Assembly: GCA_033085395.1 (NCBI GenBank)
Contig: JANQBS010000309.1
Location: 1 to 41,379 of the forward strand
Origin: Xanthoparmelia taractica
Taxonomy: Eukaryota; Ascomycota; Lecanoromycetes; Lecanorales; Parmeliaceae
Reading direction: 5' to 3'
DNA length: 41,379 nt
Both the position numbers and the translations under genes were made by a program. Below the pieces are notes generated by a model. That model saw only the letters and a program-made list of their open reading frames with translations, made no database searches and was not told the DNA's origin. Below are positions 20,938 through 32,855 of this stretch, piece by piece (within the stretch, counting starts at the first letter, position 1; each line of letters starts with the position of its first letter).

Positions 20938-22614
20938 ATAGAGACATCTCATGCATCTGCACCAACCGATTATCTATAGTTTCCCATCAAGATACTTGGG
21001 ACGGCGTAGATTAGAGTCGTGATTGGTGGTGGTTAAAACGTGTTGCAAATGTGGGTAGCATTGGCTGACTAATCAACTGATCAAATGATCTGATTGGCTA
21101 TCAATTGATCCTTCTAGAGAACACACAGAGAACATAAGTAGAAAACCATGAAGGCGGCCATGGTCCAGTATTTATCCCTGAGAATCCCCCTAACTCCCAT
21201 ACAAACTAGGTGGGTTCAAGGGCAATTCTCGAACATTCCTCATGGGCAATCAAGCGGGGCAATTACCCGCTCCAATCCGATCCCCAAATTCCAACAAAAC
21301 GGAGAAACTAGTGTGACTACATATACTATACCGCCATCGAAGACTTATCTACTTCAAATCCCGCATAATATTAAAAAGCGATATAAGTATCGAGCCACTG
21401 CTTATATCCCTTTAAGCGCCATACCTGCATGACTATAGACCTGTTATCGCGCTTGCTGATTCTGGGCCCTGGTTTAACAAGTGCTACGAATATGACTGGA
21501 TAGGAATTGCATCCGCACTGGGGATCAAAGCGTCGAAGGGACAAGATACCCTTACATAAGGCCAGCTTCAAGTTCTTACGTGAAAGCCAGTCTCGAAAAA
21601 CGCTTCCGATAGCTATAGAACCAAAACAGCGACACAAAAGAATCCAAATCTCGTGCTATAAAGGCTCAAGAGGTCAAAACATAGTCTGATCACTGTTTTG
21701 GACTCATTATATATGGTAGTGATTGTTGAAATCAATTCAAATAAGTTGAGTTTCTGAGTTTCTATTCTGTGGAGGAAGCGAGGTCCTTGTTTCGGGACTT
21801 TGGTTATTGACGTGGAATTATTAGTGCTGTTTAGGACATATTCGGGAGGGGTCTTTGGGTCTTGCATGGATGTGTCTCAAATTTGACCTCCAGTCAAAGC
21901 GGTCTGCCATCATATTCCGCTTCACTTTGATCCATTGGTACTGAATGCTTCATGCTTCCCCATCATATTGCAGGACCGGAATATATGCTGAGATGGGGAC
22001 TCGTCTCGTTATGGATGTGGCTTGCCCTTCCACCCGCCATAACGGGTGAGCGTGCTCCGCGCTGCTCAAGTCTTCCTCGTCCATCCTTAGATGGAGTCCT
22101 TTGCAACTTCATAATCGGACTCGACCATGTTCGTTCCTCATGTTCAACTAGGATCATGAACGATAGCTATCGTTCATGTTGATCGTTCAACTCTTGCCAA
22201 GCGCTAGTAATAGGAACTCATATATCTCCGGTACCTCTCACCATGGGATAGGAACGGGGATAATGATCTTGCGCATGCACCACCAATCGGAATTGATTCA
22301 ATGCAGCATGCAGCTACTCTCTTCACTGGCGAGTGCCTCGGTCGTTGTAATTCATGCCACCCAAGGTCAGCTACCGGCGTTGTAGGGGCCAGGTGTCCTC
22401 AAGGCAGGCGACAAAACTCCCTTCTTCGATTGGACAGGGATGGATATTCGGAAATTATGGCGATCAAACTTTAACATCGTCCTCAGGTCATCCAAGGCTT
22501 GATGATATCCTTTCTTCCTTCGACCACAACTTCACCATTCTTCACAGCTCATCGTCTCCAAAGGAAGTCGACCCTCTATTTCTGTGTAATCGACGACGTT
22601 GAAGCACACTAGCC
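20938..22614. other. No recognisable gene; contains a 24-bp palindrome
   Basis: ORFs up to 94 codons lack any signature. A perfect 24-bp palindrome lies at 22155-22178. The last part is presumably the promoter of the gene that starts at 22615. Confidence 0.45.
22155..22178. repeat. Perfect 24-bp palindrome
   Basis: The half-site CATGAACGATAG is followed at once by its exact reverse complement. Related fragments (GTTCAAC, GATCGTTCAAC) flank it. Could be a binding site for a dimeric protein or a relic of a small inverted repeat. Confidence 0.85.
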
Positions 22615-24675
22615 ATGTGTGACCGCTGCACCATCATCGAATGCGCCTTCGGCTCAAGAGATCCATTGCCTCCAAGAATTGCTTCGTTGGATGTGAAACC
22701 CCCGATCTCTCCGGACACCAATTGGAATCAGACCAAAGCAAGTGGTGAGGATGATAAGGATGTCAACTCTCTGGGTCCGTCCGTCAAGGTCAAATCGGTA
22801 TTACAACCATCTGCTTCAACATTATCTGGAATATATGACTCACTCGTGGTCACACCGCAGAACAAGACATCGGTTCAACCGAATCCTTCAAGCCTAACAT
22901 TCCCGAGACGGTCTCCAGCAGGTGGCGACACCGGTACAAAATGGTCAGACGTGGTTGCTTTCGGTTCTAAAGCGGTGCAACGAGCAAACACCAACGCTAC
23001 AACGGTTCTCAAAACCGAACCCCCACCCAGTGTCCTCGCTTCGATGATGGAGCATGGAGACCTCATTGATGCACTGATGCTAAACTGTCCAGACTTTCCT
23101 ACTCTCTACGCTCTTGTGGCCTCATGTAGGACGGCGAAGCGTGCTTTTGAACATGACCCTCAAGGCGTCATTAAGGCCATGCTAAGGACAATGCCTCAGG
23201 AGATGGAGAACCTTACCGTTGCCCTCATTGGGATCAACGGAACCCAGATTGGGACTTCGCGCTCCATCAAGACGACCATGCAGATTTGGCTAGGCAATGG
23301 GCCGAAGCCATTGACGGAGCGACTTCAAGTATGTACCTGGGAGACCCAATACAACGCCATGCAAGGGTCAAGCCTGAGCCAAAAGAATTCAAAAGCATCG
23401 GAATGTTTCACCTCTATGTCAGCTCATCATATTCGTACTACGACTCGACTTTCTGTTTTCACACCAACTTTTCTTCTGAGGCTTATTGCTAAGCATCCCT
23501 CTCATCTGATATGGATAGGGCGAACTGACACAGGATGTTCATTAGAGGGATCCCGTTGAGATTGTCAGAAAGCTCGCTCTCTCATTCAGCGCCATCGATC
23601 TCTTCATGGAAGTCATCCCAAAGAATTGTGTGAACAATTTCACTGACTACAATACTGTCCTGGCATCACGAGTAGGACTTGATTACTTCCAAGTGACCGA
23701 GCCATCCAGCAAGCATCCCCTGCTGCAGCAGACAGAATGGTCCGATGTACCAGACGATACCGAGTGGGTTGTTCCTGACCTGCCAGCTCCTGGACAAGGA
23801 CCCCAGGCAATCTCCCTTCCTCTACACGACAAAGAAATGTACCGAATAAAGCGCGTGCTCCTGCGTTATGAAATCTTCTGCGCTATATTCTACCTGGGGC
23901 CAGACAGGTACTTTGACAAAAGAGGTCCCCTATGCCGCTTCAGTCCGGTGCCGGCGTCCTGTAGACAGCGCGCGTTCTGCAAGGATCAAAATATATTCAT
24001 GGAAGAGTACATCAAACCATGGGAGATTGGCGAGCTGGCTGTTGTCTCACAATTCATGTTTGATCTTGTGAGGTATGTACACTTCTGACTAAAGCCTTAC
24101 CTTATTCTGCAGAGGAGCTTCCGCCCTTTGCTTTGCCGCCAGCTCTATCAGATTGCATAATCCTTGCTGCTAAATCAGCATGCTGACTCCGGTATCTGGT
24201 CAGGAATGCCTACTTCCACAACTACAAGACCATACGCTATGGTGAAGCCTATGATTCGTGTTATGGACTATGGGGGAATAAGAATCACGGCAAGAACCGA
24301 CATGACGATCACGAAGAGGTGGTGGATGAGTTTGACAACCACATGGTCTGGTTTGCGAGCCAGGGTTTGACTCTGCTACGAAAGATTTACGATAACCGTC
24401 GCGCGGGATATGAAGGACTCGTGGGCAAAACATGCGAACCCCGCTATCGTGCCATTGAGCTTTTTATCCCCTTCGAGAGGTGCGCAGATCGACGTGGATC
24501 ACGAGGCTGGGATCCTAGTGCTTCCTGGAAGGTAGACAAAGTATGGCCTGATACTCCTGGCATGGAGCTACCGAGCAAAGGCTGGCTTGCTAAGAACCCG
24601 GCATCGGACGGCTTTGCATACTGGGGAGAGAAATGGATGAGGAAGATCGGATATTTCATCTGGGACAGGGATTAA
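22615..24675 (+). CDS. Fungus-specific F-box-like protein, function unknown
   Basis: Three exons are proposed: 22615-23328, 23546-24072 and 24204-24675, giving 570 residues in frame. Intron 1 (217 nt) starts GTATGT and ends ATTAG. Intron 2 (131 nt) starts GTATGT and has a TGCTGAC branch site near its CAG end. Residues ~1-140 are low complexity (Ser/Pro/Thr). Then comes LMLNCPDFPTLYALVASCRT, which has the look of an F-box-like segment (L..C.DF.TLYALV..CR). Later parts have VLLRYEIFCAIFYLGPDRYF and VVSQFMFDLVRNAYFHNYKT, typical of large lineage-expanded fungal families. F-box proteins recruit targets to SCF ubiquitin ligases, but that role is only inferred here. Intron 1 is long and could hold extra coding sequence or conceal damage, since another frame is open at 23286-23492. 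Confidence 0.65.
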
Positions 24676-27600
24676 CCAGTCACCACGAGCTACACCAATG
24701 CTTGCAATGCACAAGGTTGGGAGAAGGGATAAGCGGCACGAAAGGAGACACTATGGATGATTATAGGATTCGTTGAGTTCAACACTCTAGAATCCAGAGG
24801 TACGAATAGAGCCAAGCAACAAGCGGTATATTTTTCAACAAACAACTACGAATTTACATTATCAGCCTTCTTGCCCGCAACGTACAAGTTCCAGTGAAAT
24901 CCCTTGAGAAAGTCGCAAGGAAAAATATGCCGACTCGGAATGTTTAGGTGTAGAGATCTCCGAAGAACGCCGGAGAAGGCGCGTCCGATCACTTGAATGA
25001 TGCGACTTTGTAGGATCATGCCCTACGGACCATCACACCTCTTTGCGTATCAAAGTCCTCGCAAGTGGCTCAGTGCAAGAGTCCAGACTCCGCAGCTGGC
25101 GTTTTCGTCCTTTGCGTTACTGACTTCTACTACGAGATTATAAGAGAGCCATCCGGTGGCAAACCCGACAATTTACATCTACAACATACTACCGAAGGGA
25201 TCAATAGGTTTACGAATCTCGTGCTTATTCAGAAATCTGCCGTTGAGTGCCTATCTAGCTTGGAAACAGAGTAGATCGTCGAGTGACTATCTCGTGGGTT
25301 GTCTCGTGCTGGCAGGAACACAGTAGCTTGGCTAGGCAAGAGGTATTTTTTTTGGTGGCATATGCGACTCACGATCAAGATTCCCATCGTTTCCCACGCT
25401 CTCTGCTCACAAATGCGGGGCAGATCCTTTGCTCTGCACCTAGCAACATTTCGGTGTACCCACGGAGCGCACCAGGCACATGATGCAGCCATTGATGGCC
25501 ACGTAGCCTTCGCTTGAGCTTTGCATATACTCGCAGCAAACACTACCACTCGCCAACATCAATCTAGGAAGGTCCAGGAGAATTTGAAATAACGGGGATT
25601 GCCCGCCTTTCCAGCTTCAGTATAATGCAGAAATGCAGGGACTCGCGCTACCATATCCGAGCCGGTCGAACACTGGTCATATCCTGCAGGTGGTTTCCAG
25701 TGCTCAAGTACATGGTACCTAGCAATGTTAACCTCTTATGGATAGCGTCGGCCGTTAGACCTGCCTCTTCTCTTCTTTGCTTGAGCAACCTTCTCAGGGG
25801 TTGACTCCAACGGTTACATTGAGGCGATGGAATATAGATTTTCTCGCTATTAATCCTCTGTCTTCGGTCTGAAAGCTACCCTTACAGGAAGATAGTTCCT
25901 GATAGTTTCTTGGCTCCAACACTTCGTGGATGCTCACAGTTGCCGACAAGCAGCTCAAATCTTCTTCTAACCGCCCGCCAGCCATGTCTTTTACGAGTGA
26001 CGAAACCAATCCTTCACAGATCTTTCTCCAAGCACAGCTAAACTGTCAAATACTCAACCTGACCTATCCACCAAAAGCCACAGCCTTCGATAACTAGCCT
26101 CCAATATACCGATGAATGAGATGGAACGAGGCTACCCGCTTACGAGAGCCCTTACCTCTCAAATGCTCCTGCCCGGGAAACAGAAGGTTCCCTACGAAAA
26201 TGCAAAGGGTTAACCGTTCTCGAAAACCTAAGACTAGGGTCTGACTGACGCTTTACAACCGGGATGCGGAGAAGGACCCCACCAACGCGCCAATGTACGT
26301 GCGGCAGATCTAGGTCTCGGAAAGGGGGCTGACCGCTTTTACCACGTCCTGCCATGAGTGCATGAAGCCGACAGAAAGCATCGCGGGGAAGCGGAAGTAT
26401 GATAAGATTGCGCTTACTAGGGGTCTGGTGGGAACGAGAGGCGTGGAATACATGCGCTTGAAGACTACGGATTCCCGAAGAGCGCGGATGGTCGAGTTGG
26501 GTCTAGGACGTGTCCGAACTCCAATCGATATGGGGATGATGGTGGCTGCCGCAAAACAAAGTGGAAGCACGGCTTAACTGTCCAATGAAGATGTGGAGCT
26601 TCGCTGAGAGATGGACTGCGCTGCACTGCAATCATTCCTGAAGGTCCGTGCCCAGGTTACCCACCAATGTTGTCGCTGCCGTGAGCGAGGACCTTCGTCC
26701 CAGTACAGCACTTGCAGTACTACGCAAGGCCGCTACACGATCAGGGAGCCGATCATGATGAATGCTACAGATAACACTTCATCACTGACATTCGTGAAGA
26801 CTTTGAGAATCCATGAAGCTCGTGGATAAAACGAAGACGGGCTACAGCACTAACTGCGACACAACTTCAAGGACATCTCGCCTTTGGAACCTGCTACGCT
26901 TGCTTAACTCATTTAGAATAGCGCTCTGATTACTTGGGCGGACTCTTCCGGGAATCCATATCACACTCTCAACAACCCACTACTTCCCCTAATAACCTTC
27001 GAGACGCAGCATGGTACCGCACGACCTCACAAGACCTGACACCGCAAAAGCAAGAAAGCAACAGATCACCACATCGAGCAGGTTTAATAGCCAAGGCTCT
27101 TCCTCCCTCTCAGCCCGTCTGCAGCGCCTTAACTGCCAACAAACTCATTCTGTCATTCTCACTTCAACAGCCCGCTTTTCGGCACACAAAGGAATAGACA
27201 GTGGACGAGACATACTCTACGCATTAACCACCGTTCACAAATCATCAGTATACGACTTCAGCGTACCACTCAACGCTATCGCACCAGCAGATAACCGACC
27301 AGACAGTGGGGTCTAATGTTACTTACTTTGAAAGCAACCGCATCAATTACGATGCTCGACCCATCGGAGTTGGATGACATACTGCATACATGTCTGCAGG
27401 GCGGTCAGCATACTACACGCAGACCCTCCAAAGCCGTCTACCCAGATCTCTTACGGACGCCTAAATCAGTTCAGGGCACCTCGTCGCTATCAATATCGGA
27501 TCCGCATACCTATACCCCAACTTTGAGCTTCCCTAAGCCCGAGTCTCTGTGAATGATTGGCTGGGTAATAACACAGTCGCGAGCTCAGCCGATTTTCGGT

Positions 27601-28695
27601 GCTACTTTTCAGCTAGCTGTGATGGGTCGTCATGTGGCCGGTGCTTATGGGACCAGCGTCCTTGGTTACCTTACAACTACCAGCCTTTGGATACGCCATT
27701 TCCCGTCAAGCCTATTTAAGAGCCTTAGCACCACAACTCTGCTATGTCTAAAAGGTGGGATATGCTCTGAATAGGATCAGATGCAGAACAACCAAACAGC
27801 CCGTAGGAGTTAGTCTCTCATCGAATTTAGGTCTTGACACACGGCCCGAACCAATCTATGAGGACCCCCGCTCTAGAAGACAACGTGCGTGGCTCACTCT
27901 CAATATTTCGGCGTGCTTGGAAAGAGCGACCAATCCTTCTCGTTCAGGCTTAAGGCTAACTGGAGCTCATTGGACCCATACAACAGGTGCAACTCTACTA
28001 TAATATTAATACAGGTATAGGCCGAACCCACGGCTGTCGATAGCCTGAGGATGATCCAAGATCTACGAGCTGGATCTGTTCAAAACCCCTCTAGCGGTCG
28101 TCCCAGAGCTCTAAGACGACCTAATTCTCGATAGGAACCAAGATGGTTAGCTGATCAAAGACACATCTGTCAAACCGTGTGTGGGGACCCTTTCGCGAGC
28201 TCCGCAGTTCCTACGAGCCTCAGCTACCTGCAATCAAGCTCACGCAAAAACATACAAAGCATTCAGGATGGATGGATGGAGTACTGCAAGTGCTGTCCGT
28301 TAACACACGACTTAGAGCTCAACAGCGTCAACTTGTTGCTTACGCTGATACTACCGCTCCTTCTCTCAAGTCAGTTATGATGCGTTACAGAAATTAGGAG
28401 AGGGCGAATCCAGTTATTTCGGCGAAAGGACGTCAGCTATATATGGGATAGCCTGATCAACAAATCCGTCTGCAATCGACCTATAACCCTACTCGAGTCA
28501 ATGGAAATGTTTCATCGCATCGCATCGGTATCTAGCGCTCGAGGCTAAGGCTCTAAACCGCATTCGCTGAGCTTGGGTGACCGTTCAGGAACATTTGTAT
28601 CGGGAAAGACGGGTCTTGCTAAAGGGTAAAAGTGTTTCAGTGAAGTTCAAAGAGCAGTGTCAAACACGGAAAGAGGCAAAAGAACGTACTAAGAA

Positions 28696-28739
28696 GGGGA
28701 GGGGGGAAGTTGTGGGGGAGGAAGGGGGGAGTTTTGGGG
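28696..28739 (+). repeat. G-run cluster with G-quadruplex potential
   Basis: Five runs of four to six G (28696-28699, 28701-28706, 28714-28718, 28724-28729, 28736-28739) are separated by 1-7 bases on the plus strand. This meets the usual G-quadruplex pattern. Function unknown. Confidence 0.7.
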
Positions 28740-29756
28740 CGTTTAGAAAGCCCAAGCCAGCAGAACGTATCGATATGGGTACTTCAAGTCTTGTAATAAA
28801 GCCAAGCTGTTGCCCTCTACAAAGTTCCACTCACATTGTAATTCAACACTTCCAATTTGACTATCAGATACGGCAACTAATCACAGTGTACAAACGGGCC
28901 CTTTAATCCTTTCGCACTAAGTTATCCCTAAGAGAGCCAATATCCCAAGAAGACTACGATCAACAAGCCACCGCCTACAGAGCACATGCCATCGGCCCAA
29001 CTATGCTTAACAACACTGGAATCTACCCCCATCTATACGCCATCCTCAAACTACAACTTAGCAACCAGTTAAGCGCGAGCCAAGTGTACTAAGATCACGG
29101 ATCAAAATTAGTGTATCTAGGCCTTTTATAGCTCCTCTCTGATAATTCCATGCTCGCTTCGACTCTGGCATTGGCTGATCCTACCCCCCCATCTCCTCTG
29201 CCAGAACCGCAACAAAAGCTTTTAAGAAAAGTCGGTTGCATTGATAGATCTTATTGGCAAAGGCTCCATCATGCGCGTCTCCCTTATCCACAATTACAAT
29301 CATATCTTCAAACACCCAAAATACAATCTCCTCCACATCGTAGACGCTAACAACGCTCCCCCTCGTCCAGCAGATATTTCGTAAGCCTGTACGTAGAATT
29401 CATCACAGAACCATCTAACTGAAAGCTATACCTCACCACATCTCCCTCCATCCACCTTTATCCCCCCCTCTCTATACCGACACCCTTACCACGTTCCCAA
29501 CCTCACACTATCCATCCATCCTTCCTTCCTTCTTTCCATCACATCATTTCTTCCTCATACCTCAGCTCCCATGTCAGAAACCACACACGCCTCAAACCCC
29601 ACAGCACGTATTGACAGACACAAAGGGACCTTAACCATAACCCCCAACGTAAAGTAGTACAGCCCTATCTATCTATATTATCAATGGCTTATCGAATCGG
29701 AACCTACGTGTACCTTTTGCATAATACAGATATATAAGCGTACTTTACTACTACGA

Positions 29757-29790
29757 AGAAGGAGAAAGAAGAAGAAGAAGAAGAAGGAGA
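29757..29790. repeat. GAA/AAG microsatellite
   Basis: Imperfect trinucleotide run of GAA units on the plus strand, in the gene-free stretch. Confidence 0.85.
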
Positions 29791-30119
29791 TTGGTAACAG
29801 AAAATTTCATGTCTGTGTCCTCGGGTCGCAAAGTTTTTAGTAATATGCGCCGGCATCTGATAGGCTTGTAGAAGTAGCTCGGACGAGAAACCGCGAAGGT
29901 CTTTCACTAGAGTATTGTTAATATAGAGAATGACAGTTTCAACACTGGCTCATCGCGTCCTAAATTTTTAACTAAGATGACAATCAAAAGAATCTTGAAC
30001 AAAGTCCGCAAAAAGTTGACTAAGTACGAGTACGTTCAGATGCTGAGGTTGGATGCAGGAGCAAGCGCTCAATATACTAAAGGTTATATATACTGCATTA
30101 AGCATCATAAATAAAGTTT

Positions 30120-30193
30120 GGCCGCGTGGCCTAATGGTTAAGGCGTTGGTTTTCGGCACCAAAGATTTGTGCGTTCGAATCGCACCGTGGTCG
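30120..30193 (+). tRNA. tRNA-Arg (anticodon TCG)
   Basis: A full cloverleaf folds without an intron. Acceptor GGCCGCG pairs with CGTGGTC (two G-T pairs), discriminator G. D arm GCCT/AGGC. Anticodon arm TTGGT/ACCAA with loop TTTCGGC, giving anticodon TCG at 30153-30155 (reads CGA). T arm GTGCG/CGCAC with loop TTCGAAT. Internal A box (TGGCCTAATGG) and B box (GTTCGAATC) are present. It resembles other fungal tRNA-Arg(UCG) genes in its acceptor and D arms. A TTTT run starts three bases after the gene. Confidence 0.92.
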
Positions 30194-30195
30194 CA

Positions 30196-30220
30196 TTTTC
30201 ACTCACCTATTGTTTTTTTT
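30196..30220 (+). terminator. RNA polymerase III terminator of the tRNA
   Basis: TTTT at 30196-30199 and a back-up run of eight T at 30213-30220 follow the tRNA gene directly. Confidence 0.75.
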
Positions 30221-31868
30221 CATTCTTGTTCCTCAGCTGTCTCTCTTTTTTGGCCTTGTGTAGAATCTCCTTACCTCACATGCTTGTTATCTTTTTTATT
30301 TCTCAATCCTATAACAGACGAGAACACTCCAGGAGGATGGAAACAGGCGCCGGGTCGAAGTAGTTCTACCTATATTTTGCAGCCACGACCACAATCTTAT
30401 ATTCGGCTGCTCTACATGACTTTAAGGGTTGTCAAAAGGCATTTTAGCGTACTTTCCTTGATCTAATTGGTCTTTCTTTTGGGATCCATATATACATTGC
30501 AATCTACTCTCCCAAATCATCTCAGATACTTTCTCTACCCATCCCGCCATTGCTCTTTTGGGATGCAAAAAAGCCGTGGGACGAAAAACCCATCATCTAC
30601 ACATCTCAATCTAGCCCAAAAAGTCGCTCAAATCCCAAGTCACCATAATCCACGAGCGTTGAAACTTGCGCACCTGGCACTTTGCCTTTAACGCACGAGC
30701 GCGAGAAAGAAACGCAGAAGGGAAAAAAAAGAGAGATTTTCTTCAGTCTCATCGTCCGATTCAAGGCTCCACCCTCCCCACACACGAAACCTTCCGCATC
30801 CGCATGTTTTGAAGTCCATTCATGCAGGATACCTCACAGCTCACACCCCACAGCCCACACACAGGCACACACGCAGACACAAAACCACCCACCGCTCATT
30901 AACACACACACCCTCCCCCCACACCCCCCCAACACACACCCCAACCCTCTCTCCCGCCATGCCCCTCGCACCCACCGCCCCCCTCTCCACCCTCCACTCC
31001 CAACCCAATACCTCCTCCTCCCCATAAAAATCCTCCTAACCATCAGCGCCATAACCCTGCTCATCCTTGTATGCTACCACGCCCATTTATGCTGGAGCAT
31101 ATGCGTCTCCTGCATGACGGGCCGTGAGAGCGCTGTCGTGGAGCGAAAGAGGGAAGTTGAGGTGGAGGAATTTGGTGTGGCTGCGGGGCCAGGGAGGTGG
31201 AGATGTGGAGGGTGGGGCGCTGGCGAGAGGGGAGGGGGAGGAGGGGGAGGAGGAAGAGGAGGAGGAGGATAGGGGGAGAGGCAGGGATTAGTAGTTGCGT
31301 GGGAGGTTGAGCTGAAGATAGAAAGGGGGATGAGGTATGTGGTCGTGGAAGGAACGAGGTATGGGACGGTTGAGCTGTGATTGGGGGTGTAGAGGGAGGG
31401 GAAGGCTTGAATGTGGCTTTTTGGTTGGGTCTGGTTGGGGCTGTGTGGGTTGGATGCGAAAGGTGGGGGATCGAGGTCTTGAAAATCTTTGATTCTCGTG
31501 CTGTATCGACTTGCTCATGGCGTAGTTCATCCATTGATATTGGGGGATGGGGGTACTGTGTCCAGTGAAACAAACAGTTTAGTATAGGACAAACGAATTC
31601 GATGTAGGAGATCTTGGCGCTGGCTGGCACTCCCGGTCGCGCAATCTCTCAAACCTGCTCAAACTGCTTAGCCCTCGGTGATGGATCTTAGGCGATCATC
31701 TTCAAAGCGTTCTAAGGCCTTTTTTCGCCACCATACAAATCTGCCACACGTAGGGGCCACTTTCCTGTATGCGATGCCAAACATTTCATACTTTCCTTCG
31801 GTAGTATTTGACGGCACACTTGACCACACAGCCAGCATCAAGTCCTCTGAAGATATCCAAAACCAAGA
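30221..31868. other. Intergenic with strong strand bias, no confident gene
   Basis: From about 30770 to 31030 the plus strand is C/A-rich, with CACACA and CCCCACC runs. From about 31140 to 31460 it is G-rich, with GGAGGAGG runs at 31209-31290. A 196-codon plus ORF (30682-31272) spans both and includes one hydrophobic stretch, KILLTISAITLLILVCYHAH, but both ends are low complexity. A short membrane protein is possible; I do not call it. Confidence 0.4.
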
Positions 31869-32321
31869 ATGTCACGTACGCAGCCATCTTCGTCAGAACT
31901 CCCCACGGACAATGCCGCAGGCTTCTTGGCCAATCTCTTCCGCGGCACCGCCTGCATACAAGAAGCTTTTGGCCAAGAGGGCGGAGAGTTGGAGTACCTC
32001 GAAAATTGCTGGTCCGATTCCGCCGTCTTGCAATTCATCCTCCTCGGCTGGATAGGCCTTGCTTTCAAGGTCCTGCTCTTTATCCTCTTAGCGACGTTTC
32101 TTGGCGCATGCATACAAGGAAGACGGCCGTGGTATGTATTCATGTCATTCGTCAAAGGAACGGGAAGGATCGTTGGGGGTCTTTGTCCGTGCTTTGAGTT
32201 GGACGATGAGGATAGGGAGAGGGAGAGGGCGGCTGAAGCGGGAAAGGGTTTAGGTGTTGTATGGCAGGAAGGGAAAAACAGTGATGGTTACTTTGACATC
32301 CCGAAGCAAAAGGTGCCGTAA
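31869..32321 (+). CDS. Small predicted membrane protein, unknown function
   Basis: Single ORF of 150 codons starting ATG at 31869. One strong hydrophobic segment (LQFILLGWIGLAFKVLLFIL, continuing LATFLGAC; about residues 54-81) predicts a transmembrane helix. It is followed by a basic turn (QGRRPW), a Cys-containing patch (GGLCPCF) and a charged acidic/basic stretch (DDEDRERERAAEAG). No family is recognised. The overlapping 31808-32197 ORF in another frame lacks this organisation. Convergent with the OSGIN-like gene to the right. No expression evidence can be seen. Confidence 0.45.
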   Translation: MSRTQPSSSELPTDNAAGFLANLFRGTACIQEAFGQEGGELEYLENCWSDSAVLQFILLGWIGLAFKVLLFILLATFLGACIQGRRPWYVFMSFVKGTGRIVGGLCPCFELDDEDRERERAAEAGKGLGVVWQEGKNSDGYFDIPKQKVP

Positions 32322-32855
32322 CTGAAACTAAAGCGGAAACGGACCAAAATGTTAACTTTAATGAAAGGTGTGATTGAGCAGGATAAGACGCGGTTCCCTC
32401 AAAGGCAGACAGTGGTGTCGTGAGGAAGGCCTCAAGAGATCGAAGAGAGGAGAAGTAGGGTCGATATCGCGAATCCTTAAGAACGTCATGGGCTACTACT
32501 TGCATTCCTGAGTCTTTGTACAAGCTCGAACGGTCGAAAGTTGATGTGGAGGATATTGAGCGGATAGAACAAACAATTGTCACCTTCTTCGGTCTCTGGC
32601 TCATTCCAAAATCTTCTGCTAAAGTATTAGTATGATGGTGGTCTAGAAGCAGGTCAGCGACGAACAGATTGTGTGTACCGTGACGTTACAGTATCGCGAG
32701 CACTCAGGTTAAGGACGACCATGTGAGACGCTTGTTCCGCAAAGACAGCTGGTAAACATATATGAACGATAGATTGCACTTTACATACCATTATCCCTGA
32801 AGAGCGTTTGAATTTATAGTCGGGCAAGGAAGGCAAGTGAGGAGATATCTAAACC
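32322..32855. other. Convergent intergenic region, no gene
   Basis: Lies between the 3' ends of the small membrane protein (plus) and the OSGIN-like gene (minus). Overlapping short ORFs only. Confidence 0.4.

Larger units (their letters stand above)
24676..30119. other. 5.4-kb stretch with no recognisable gene
   Basis: No family signature was found. From about 26930 to 28900 nearly all ORFs of 60 codons or more lie on the plus strand, in frames that switch every 200-300 bp, which could be a decayed gene or composition bias. A 26362-26577 (plus) and 26570-26310 (minus) ORF pair overlap and cannot both be real. A G-run cluster lies at 28696-28739 and a GAA microsatellite at about 29757-29790. 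Confidence 0.5.
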
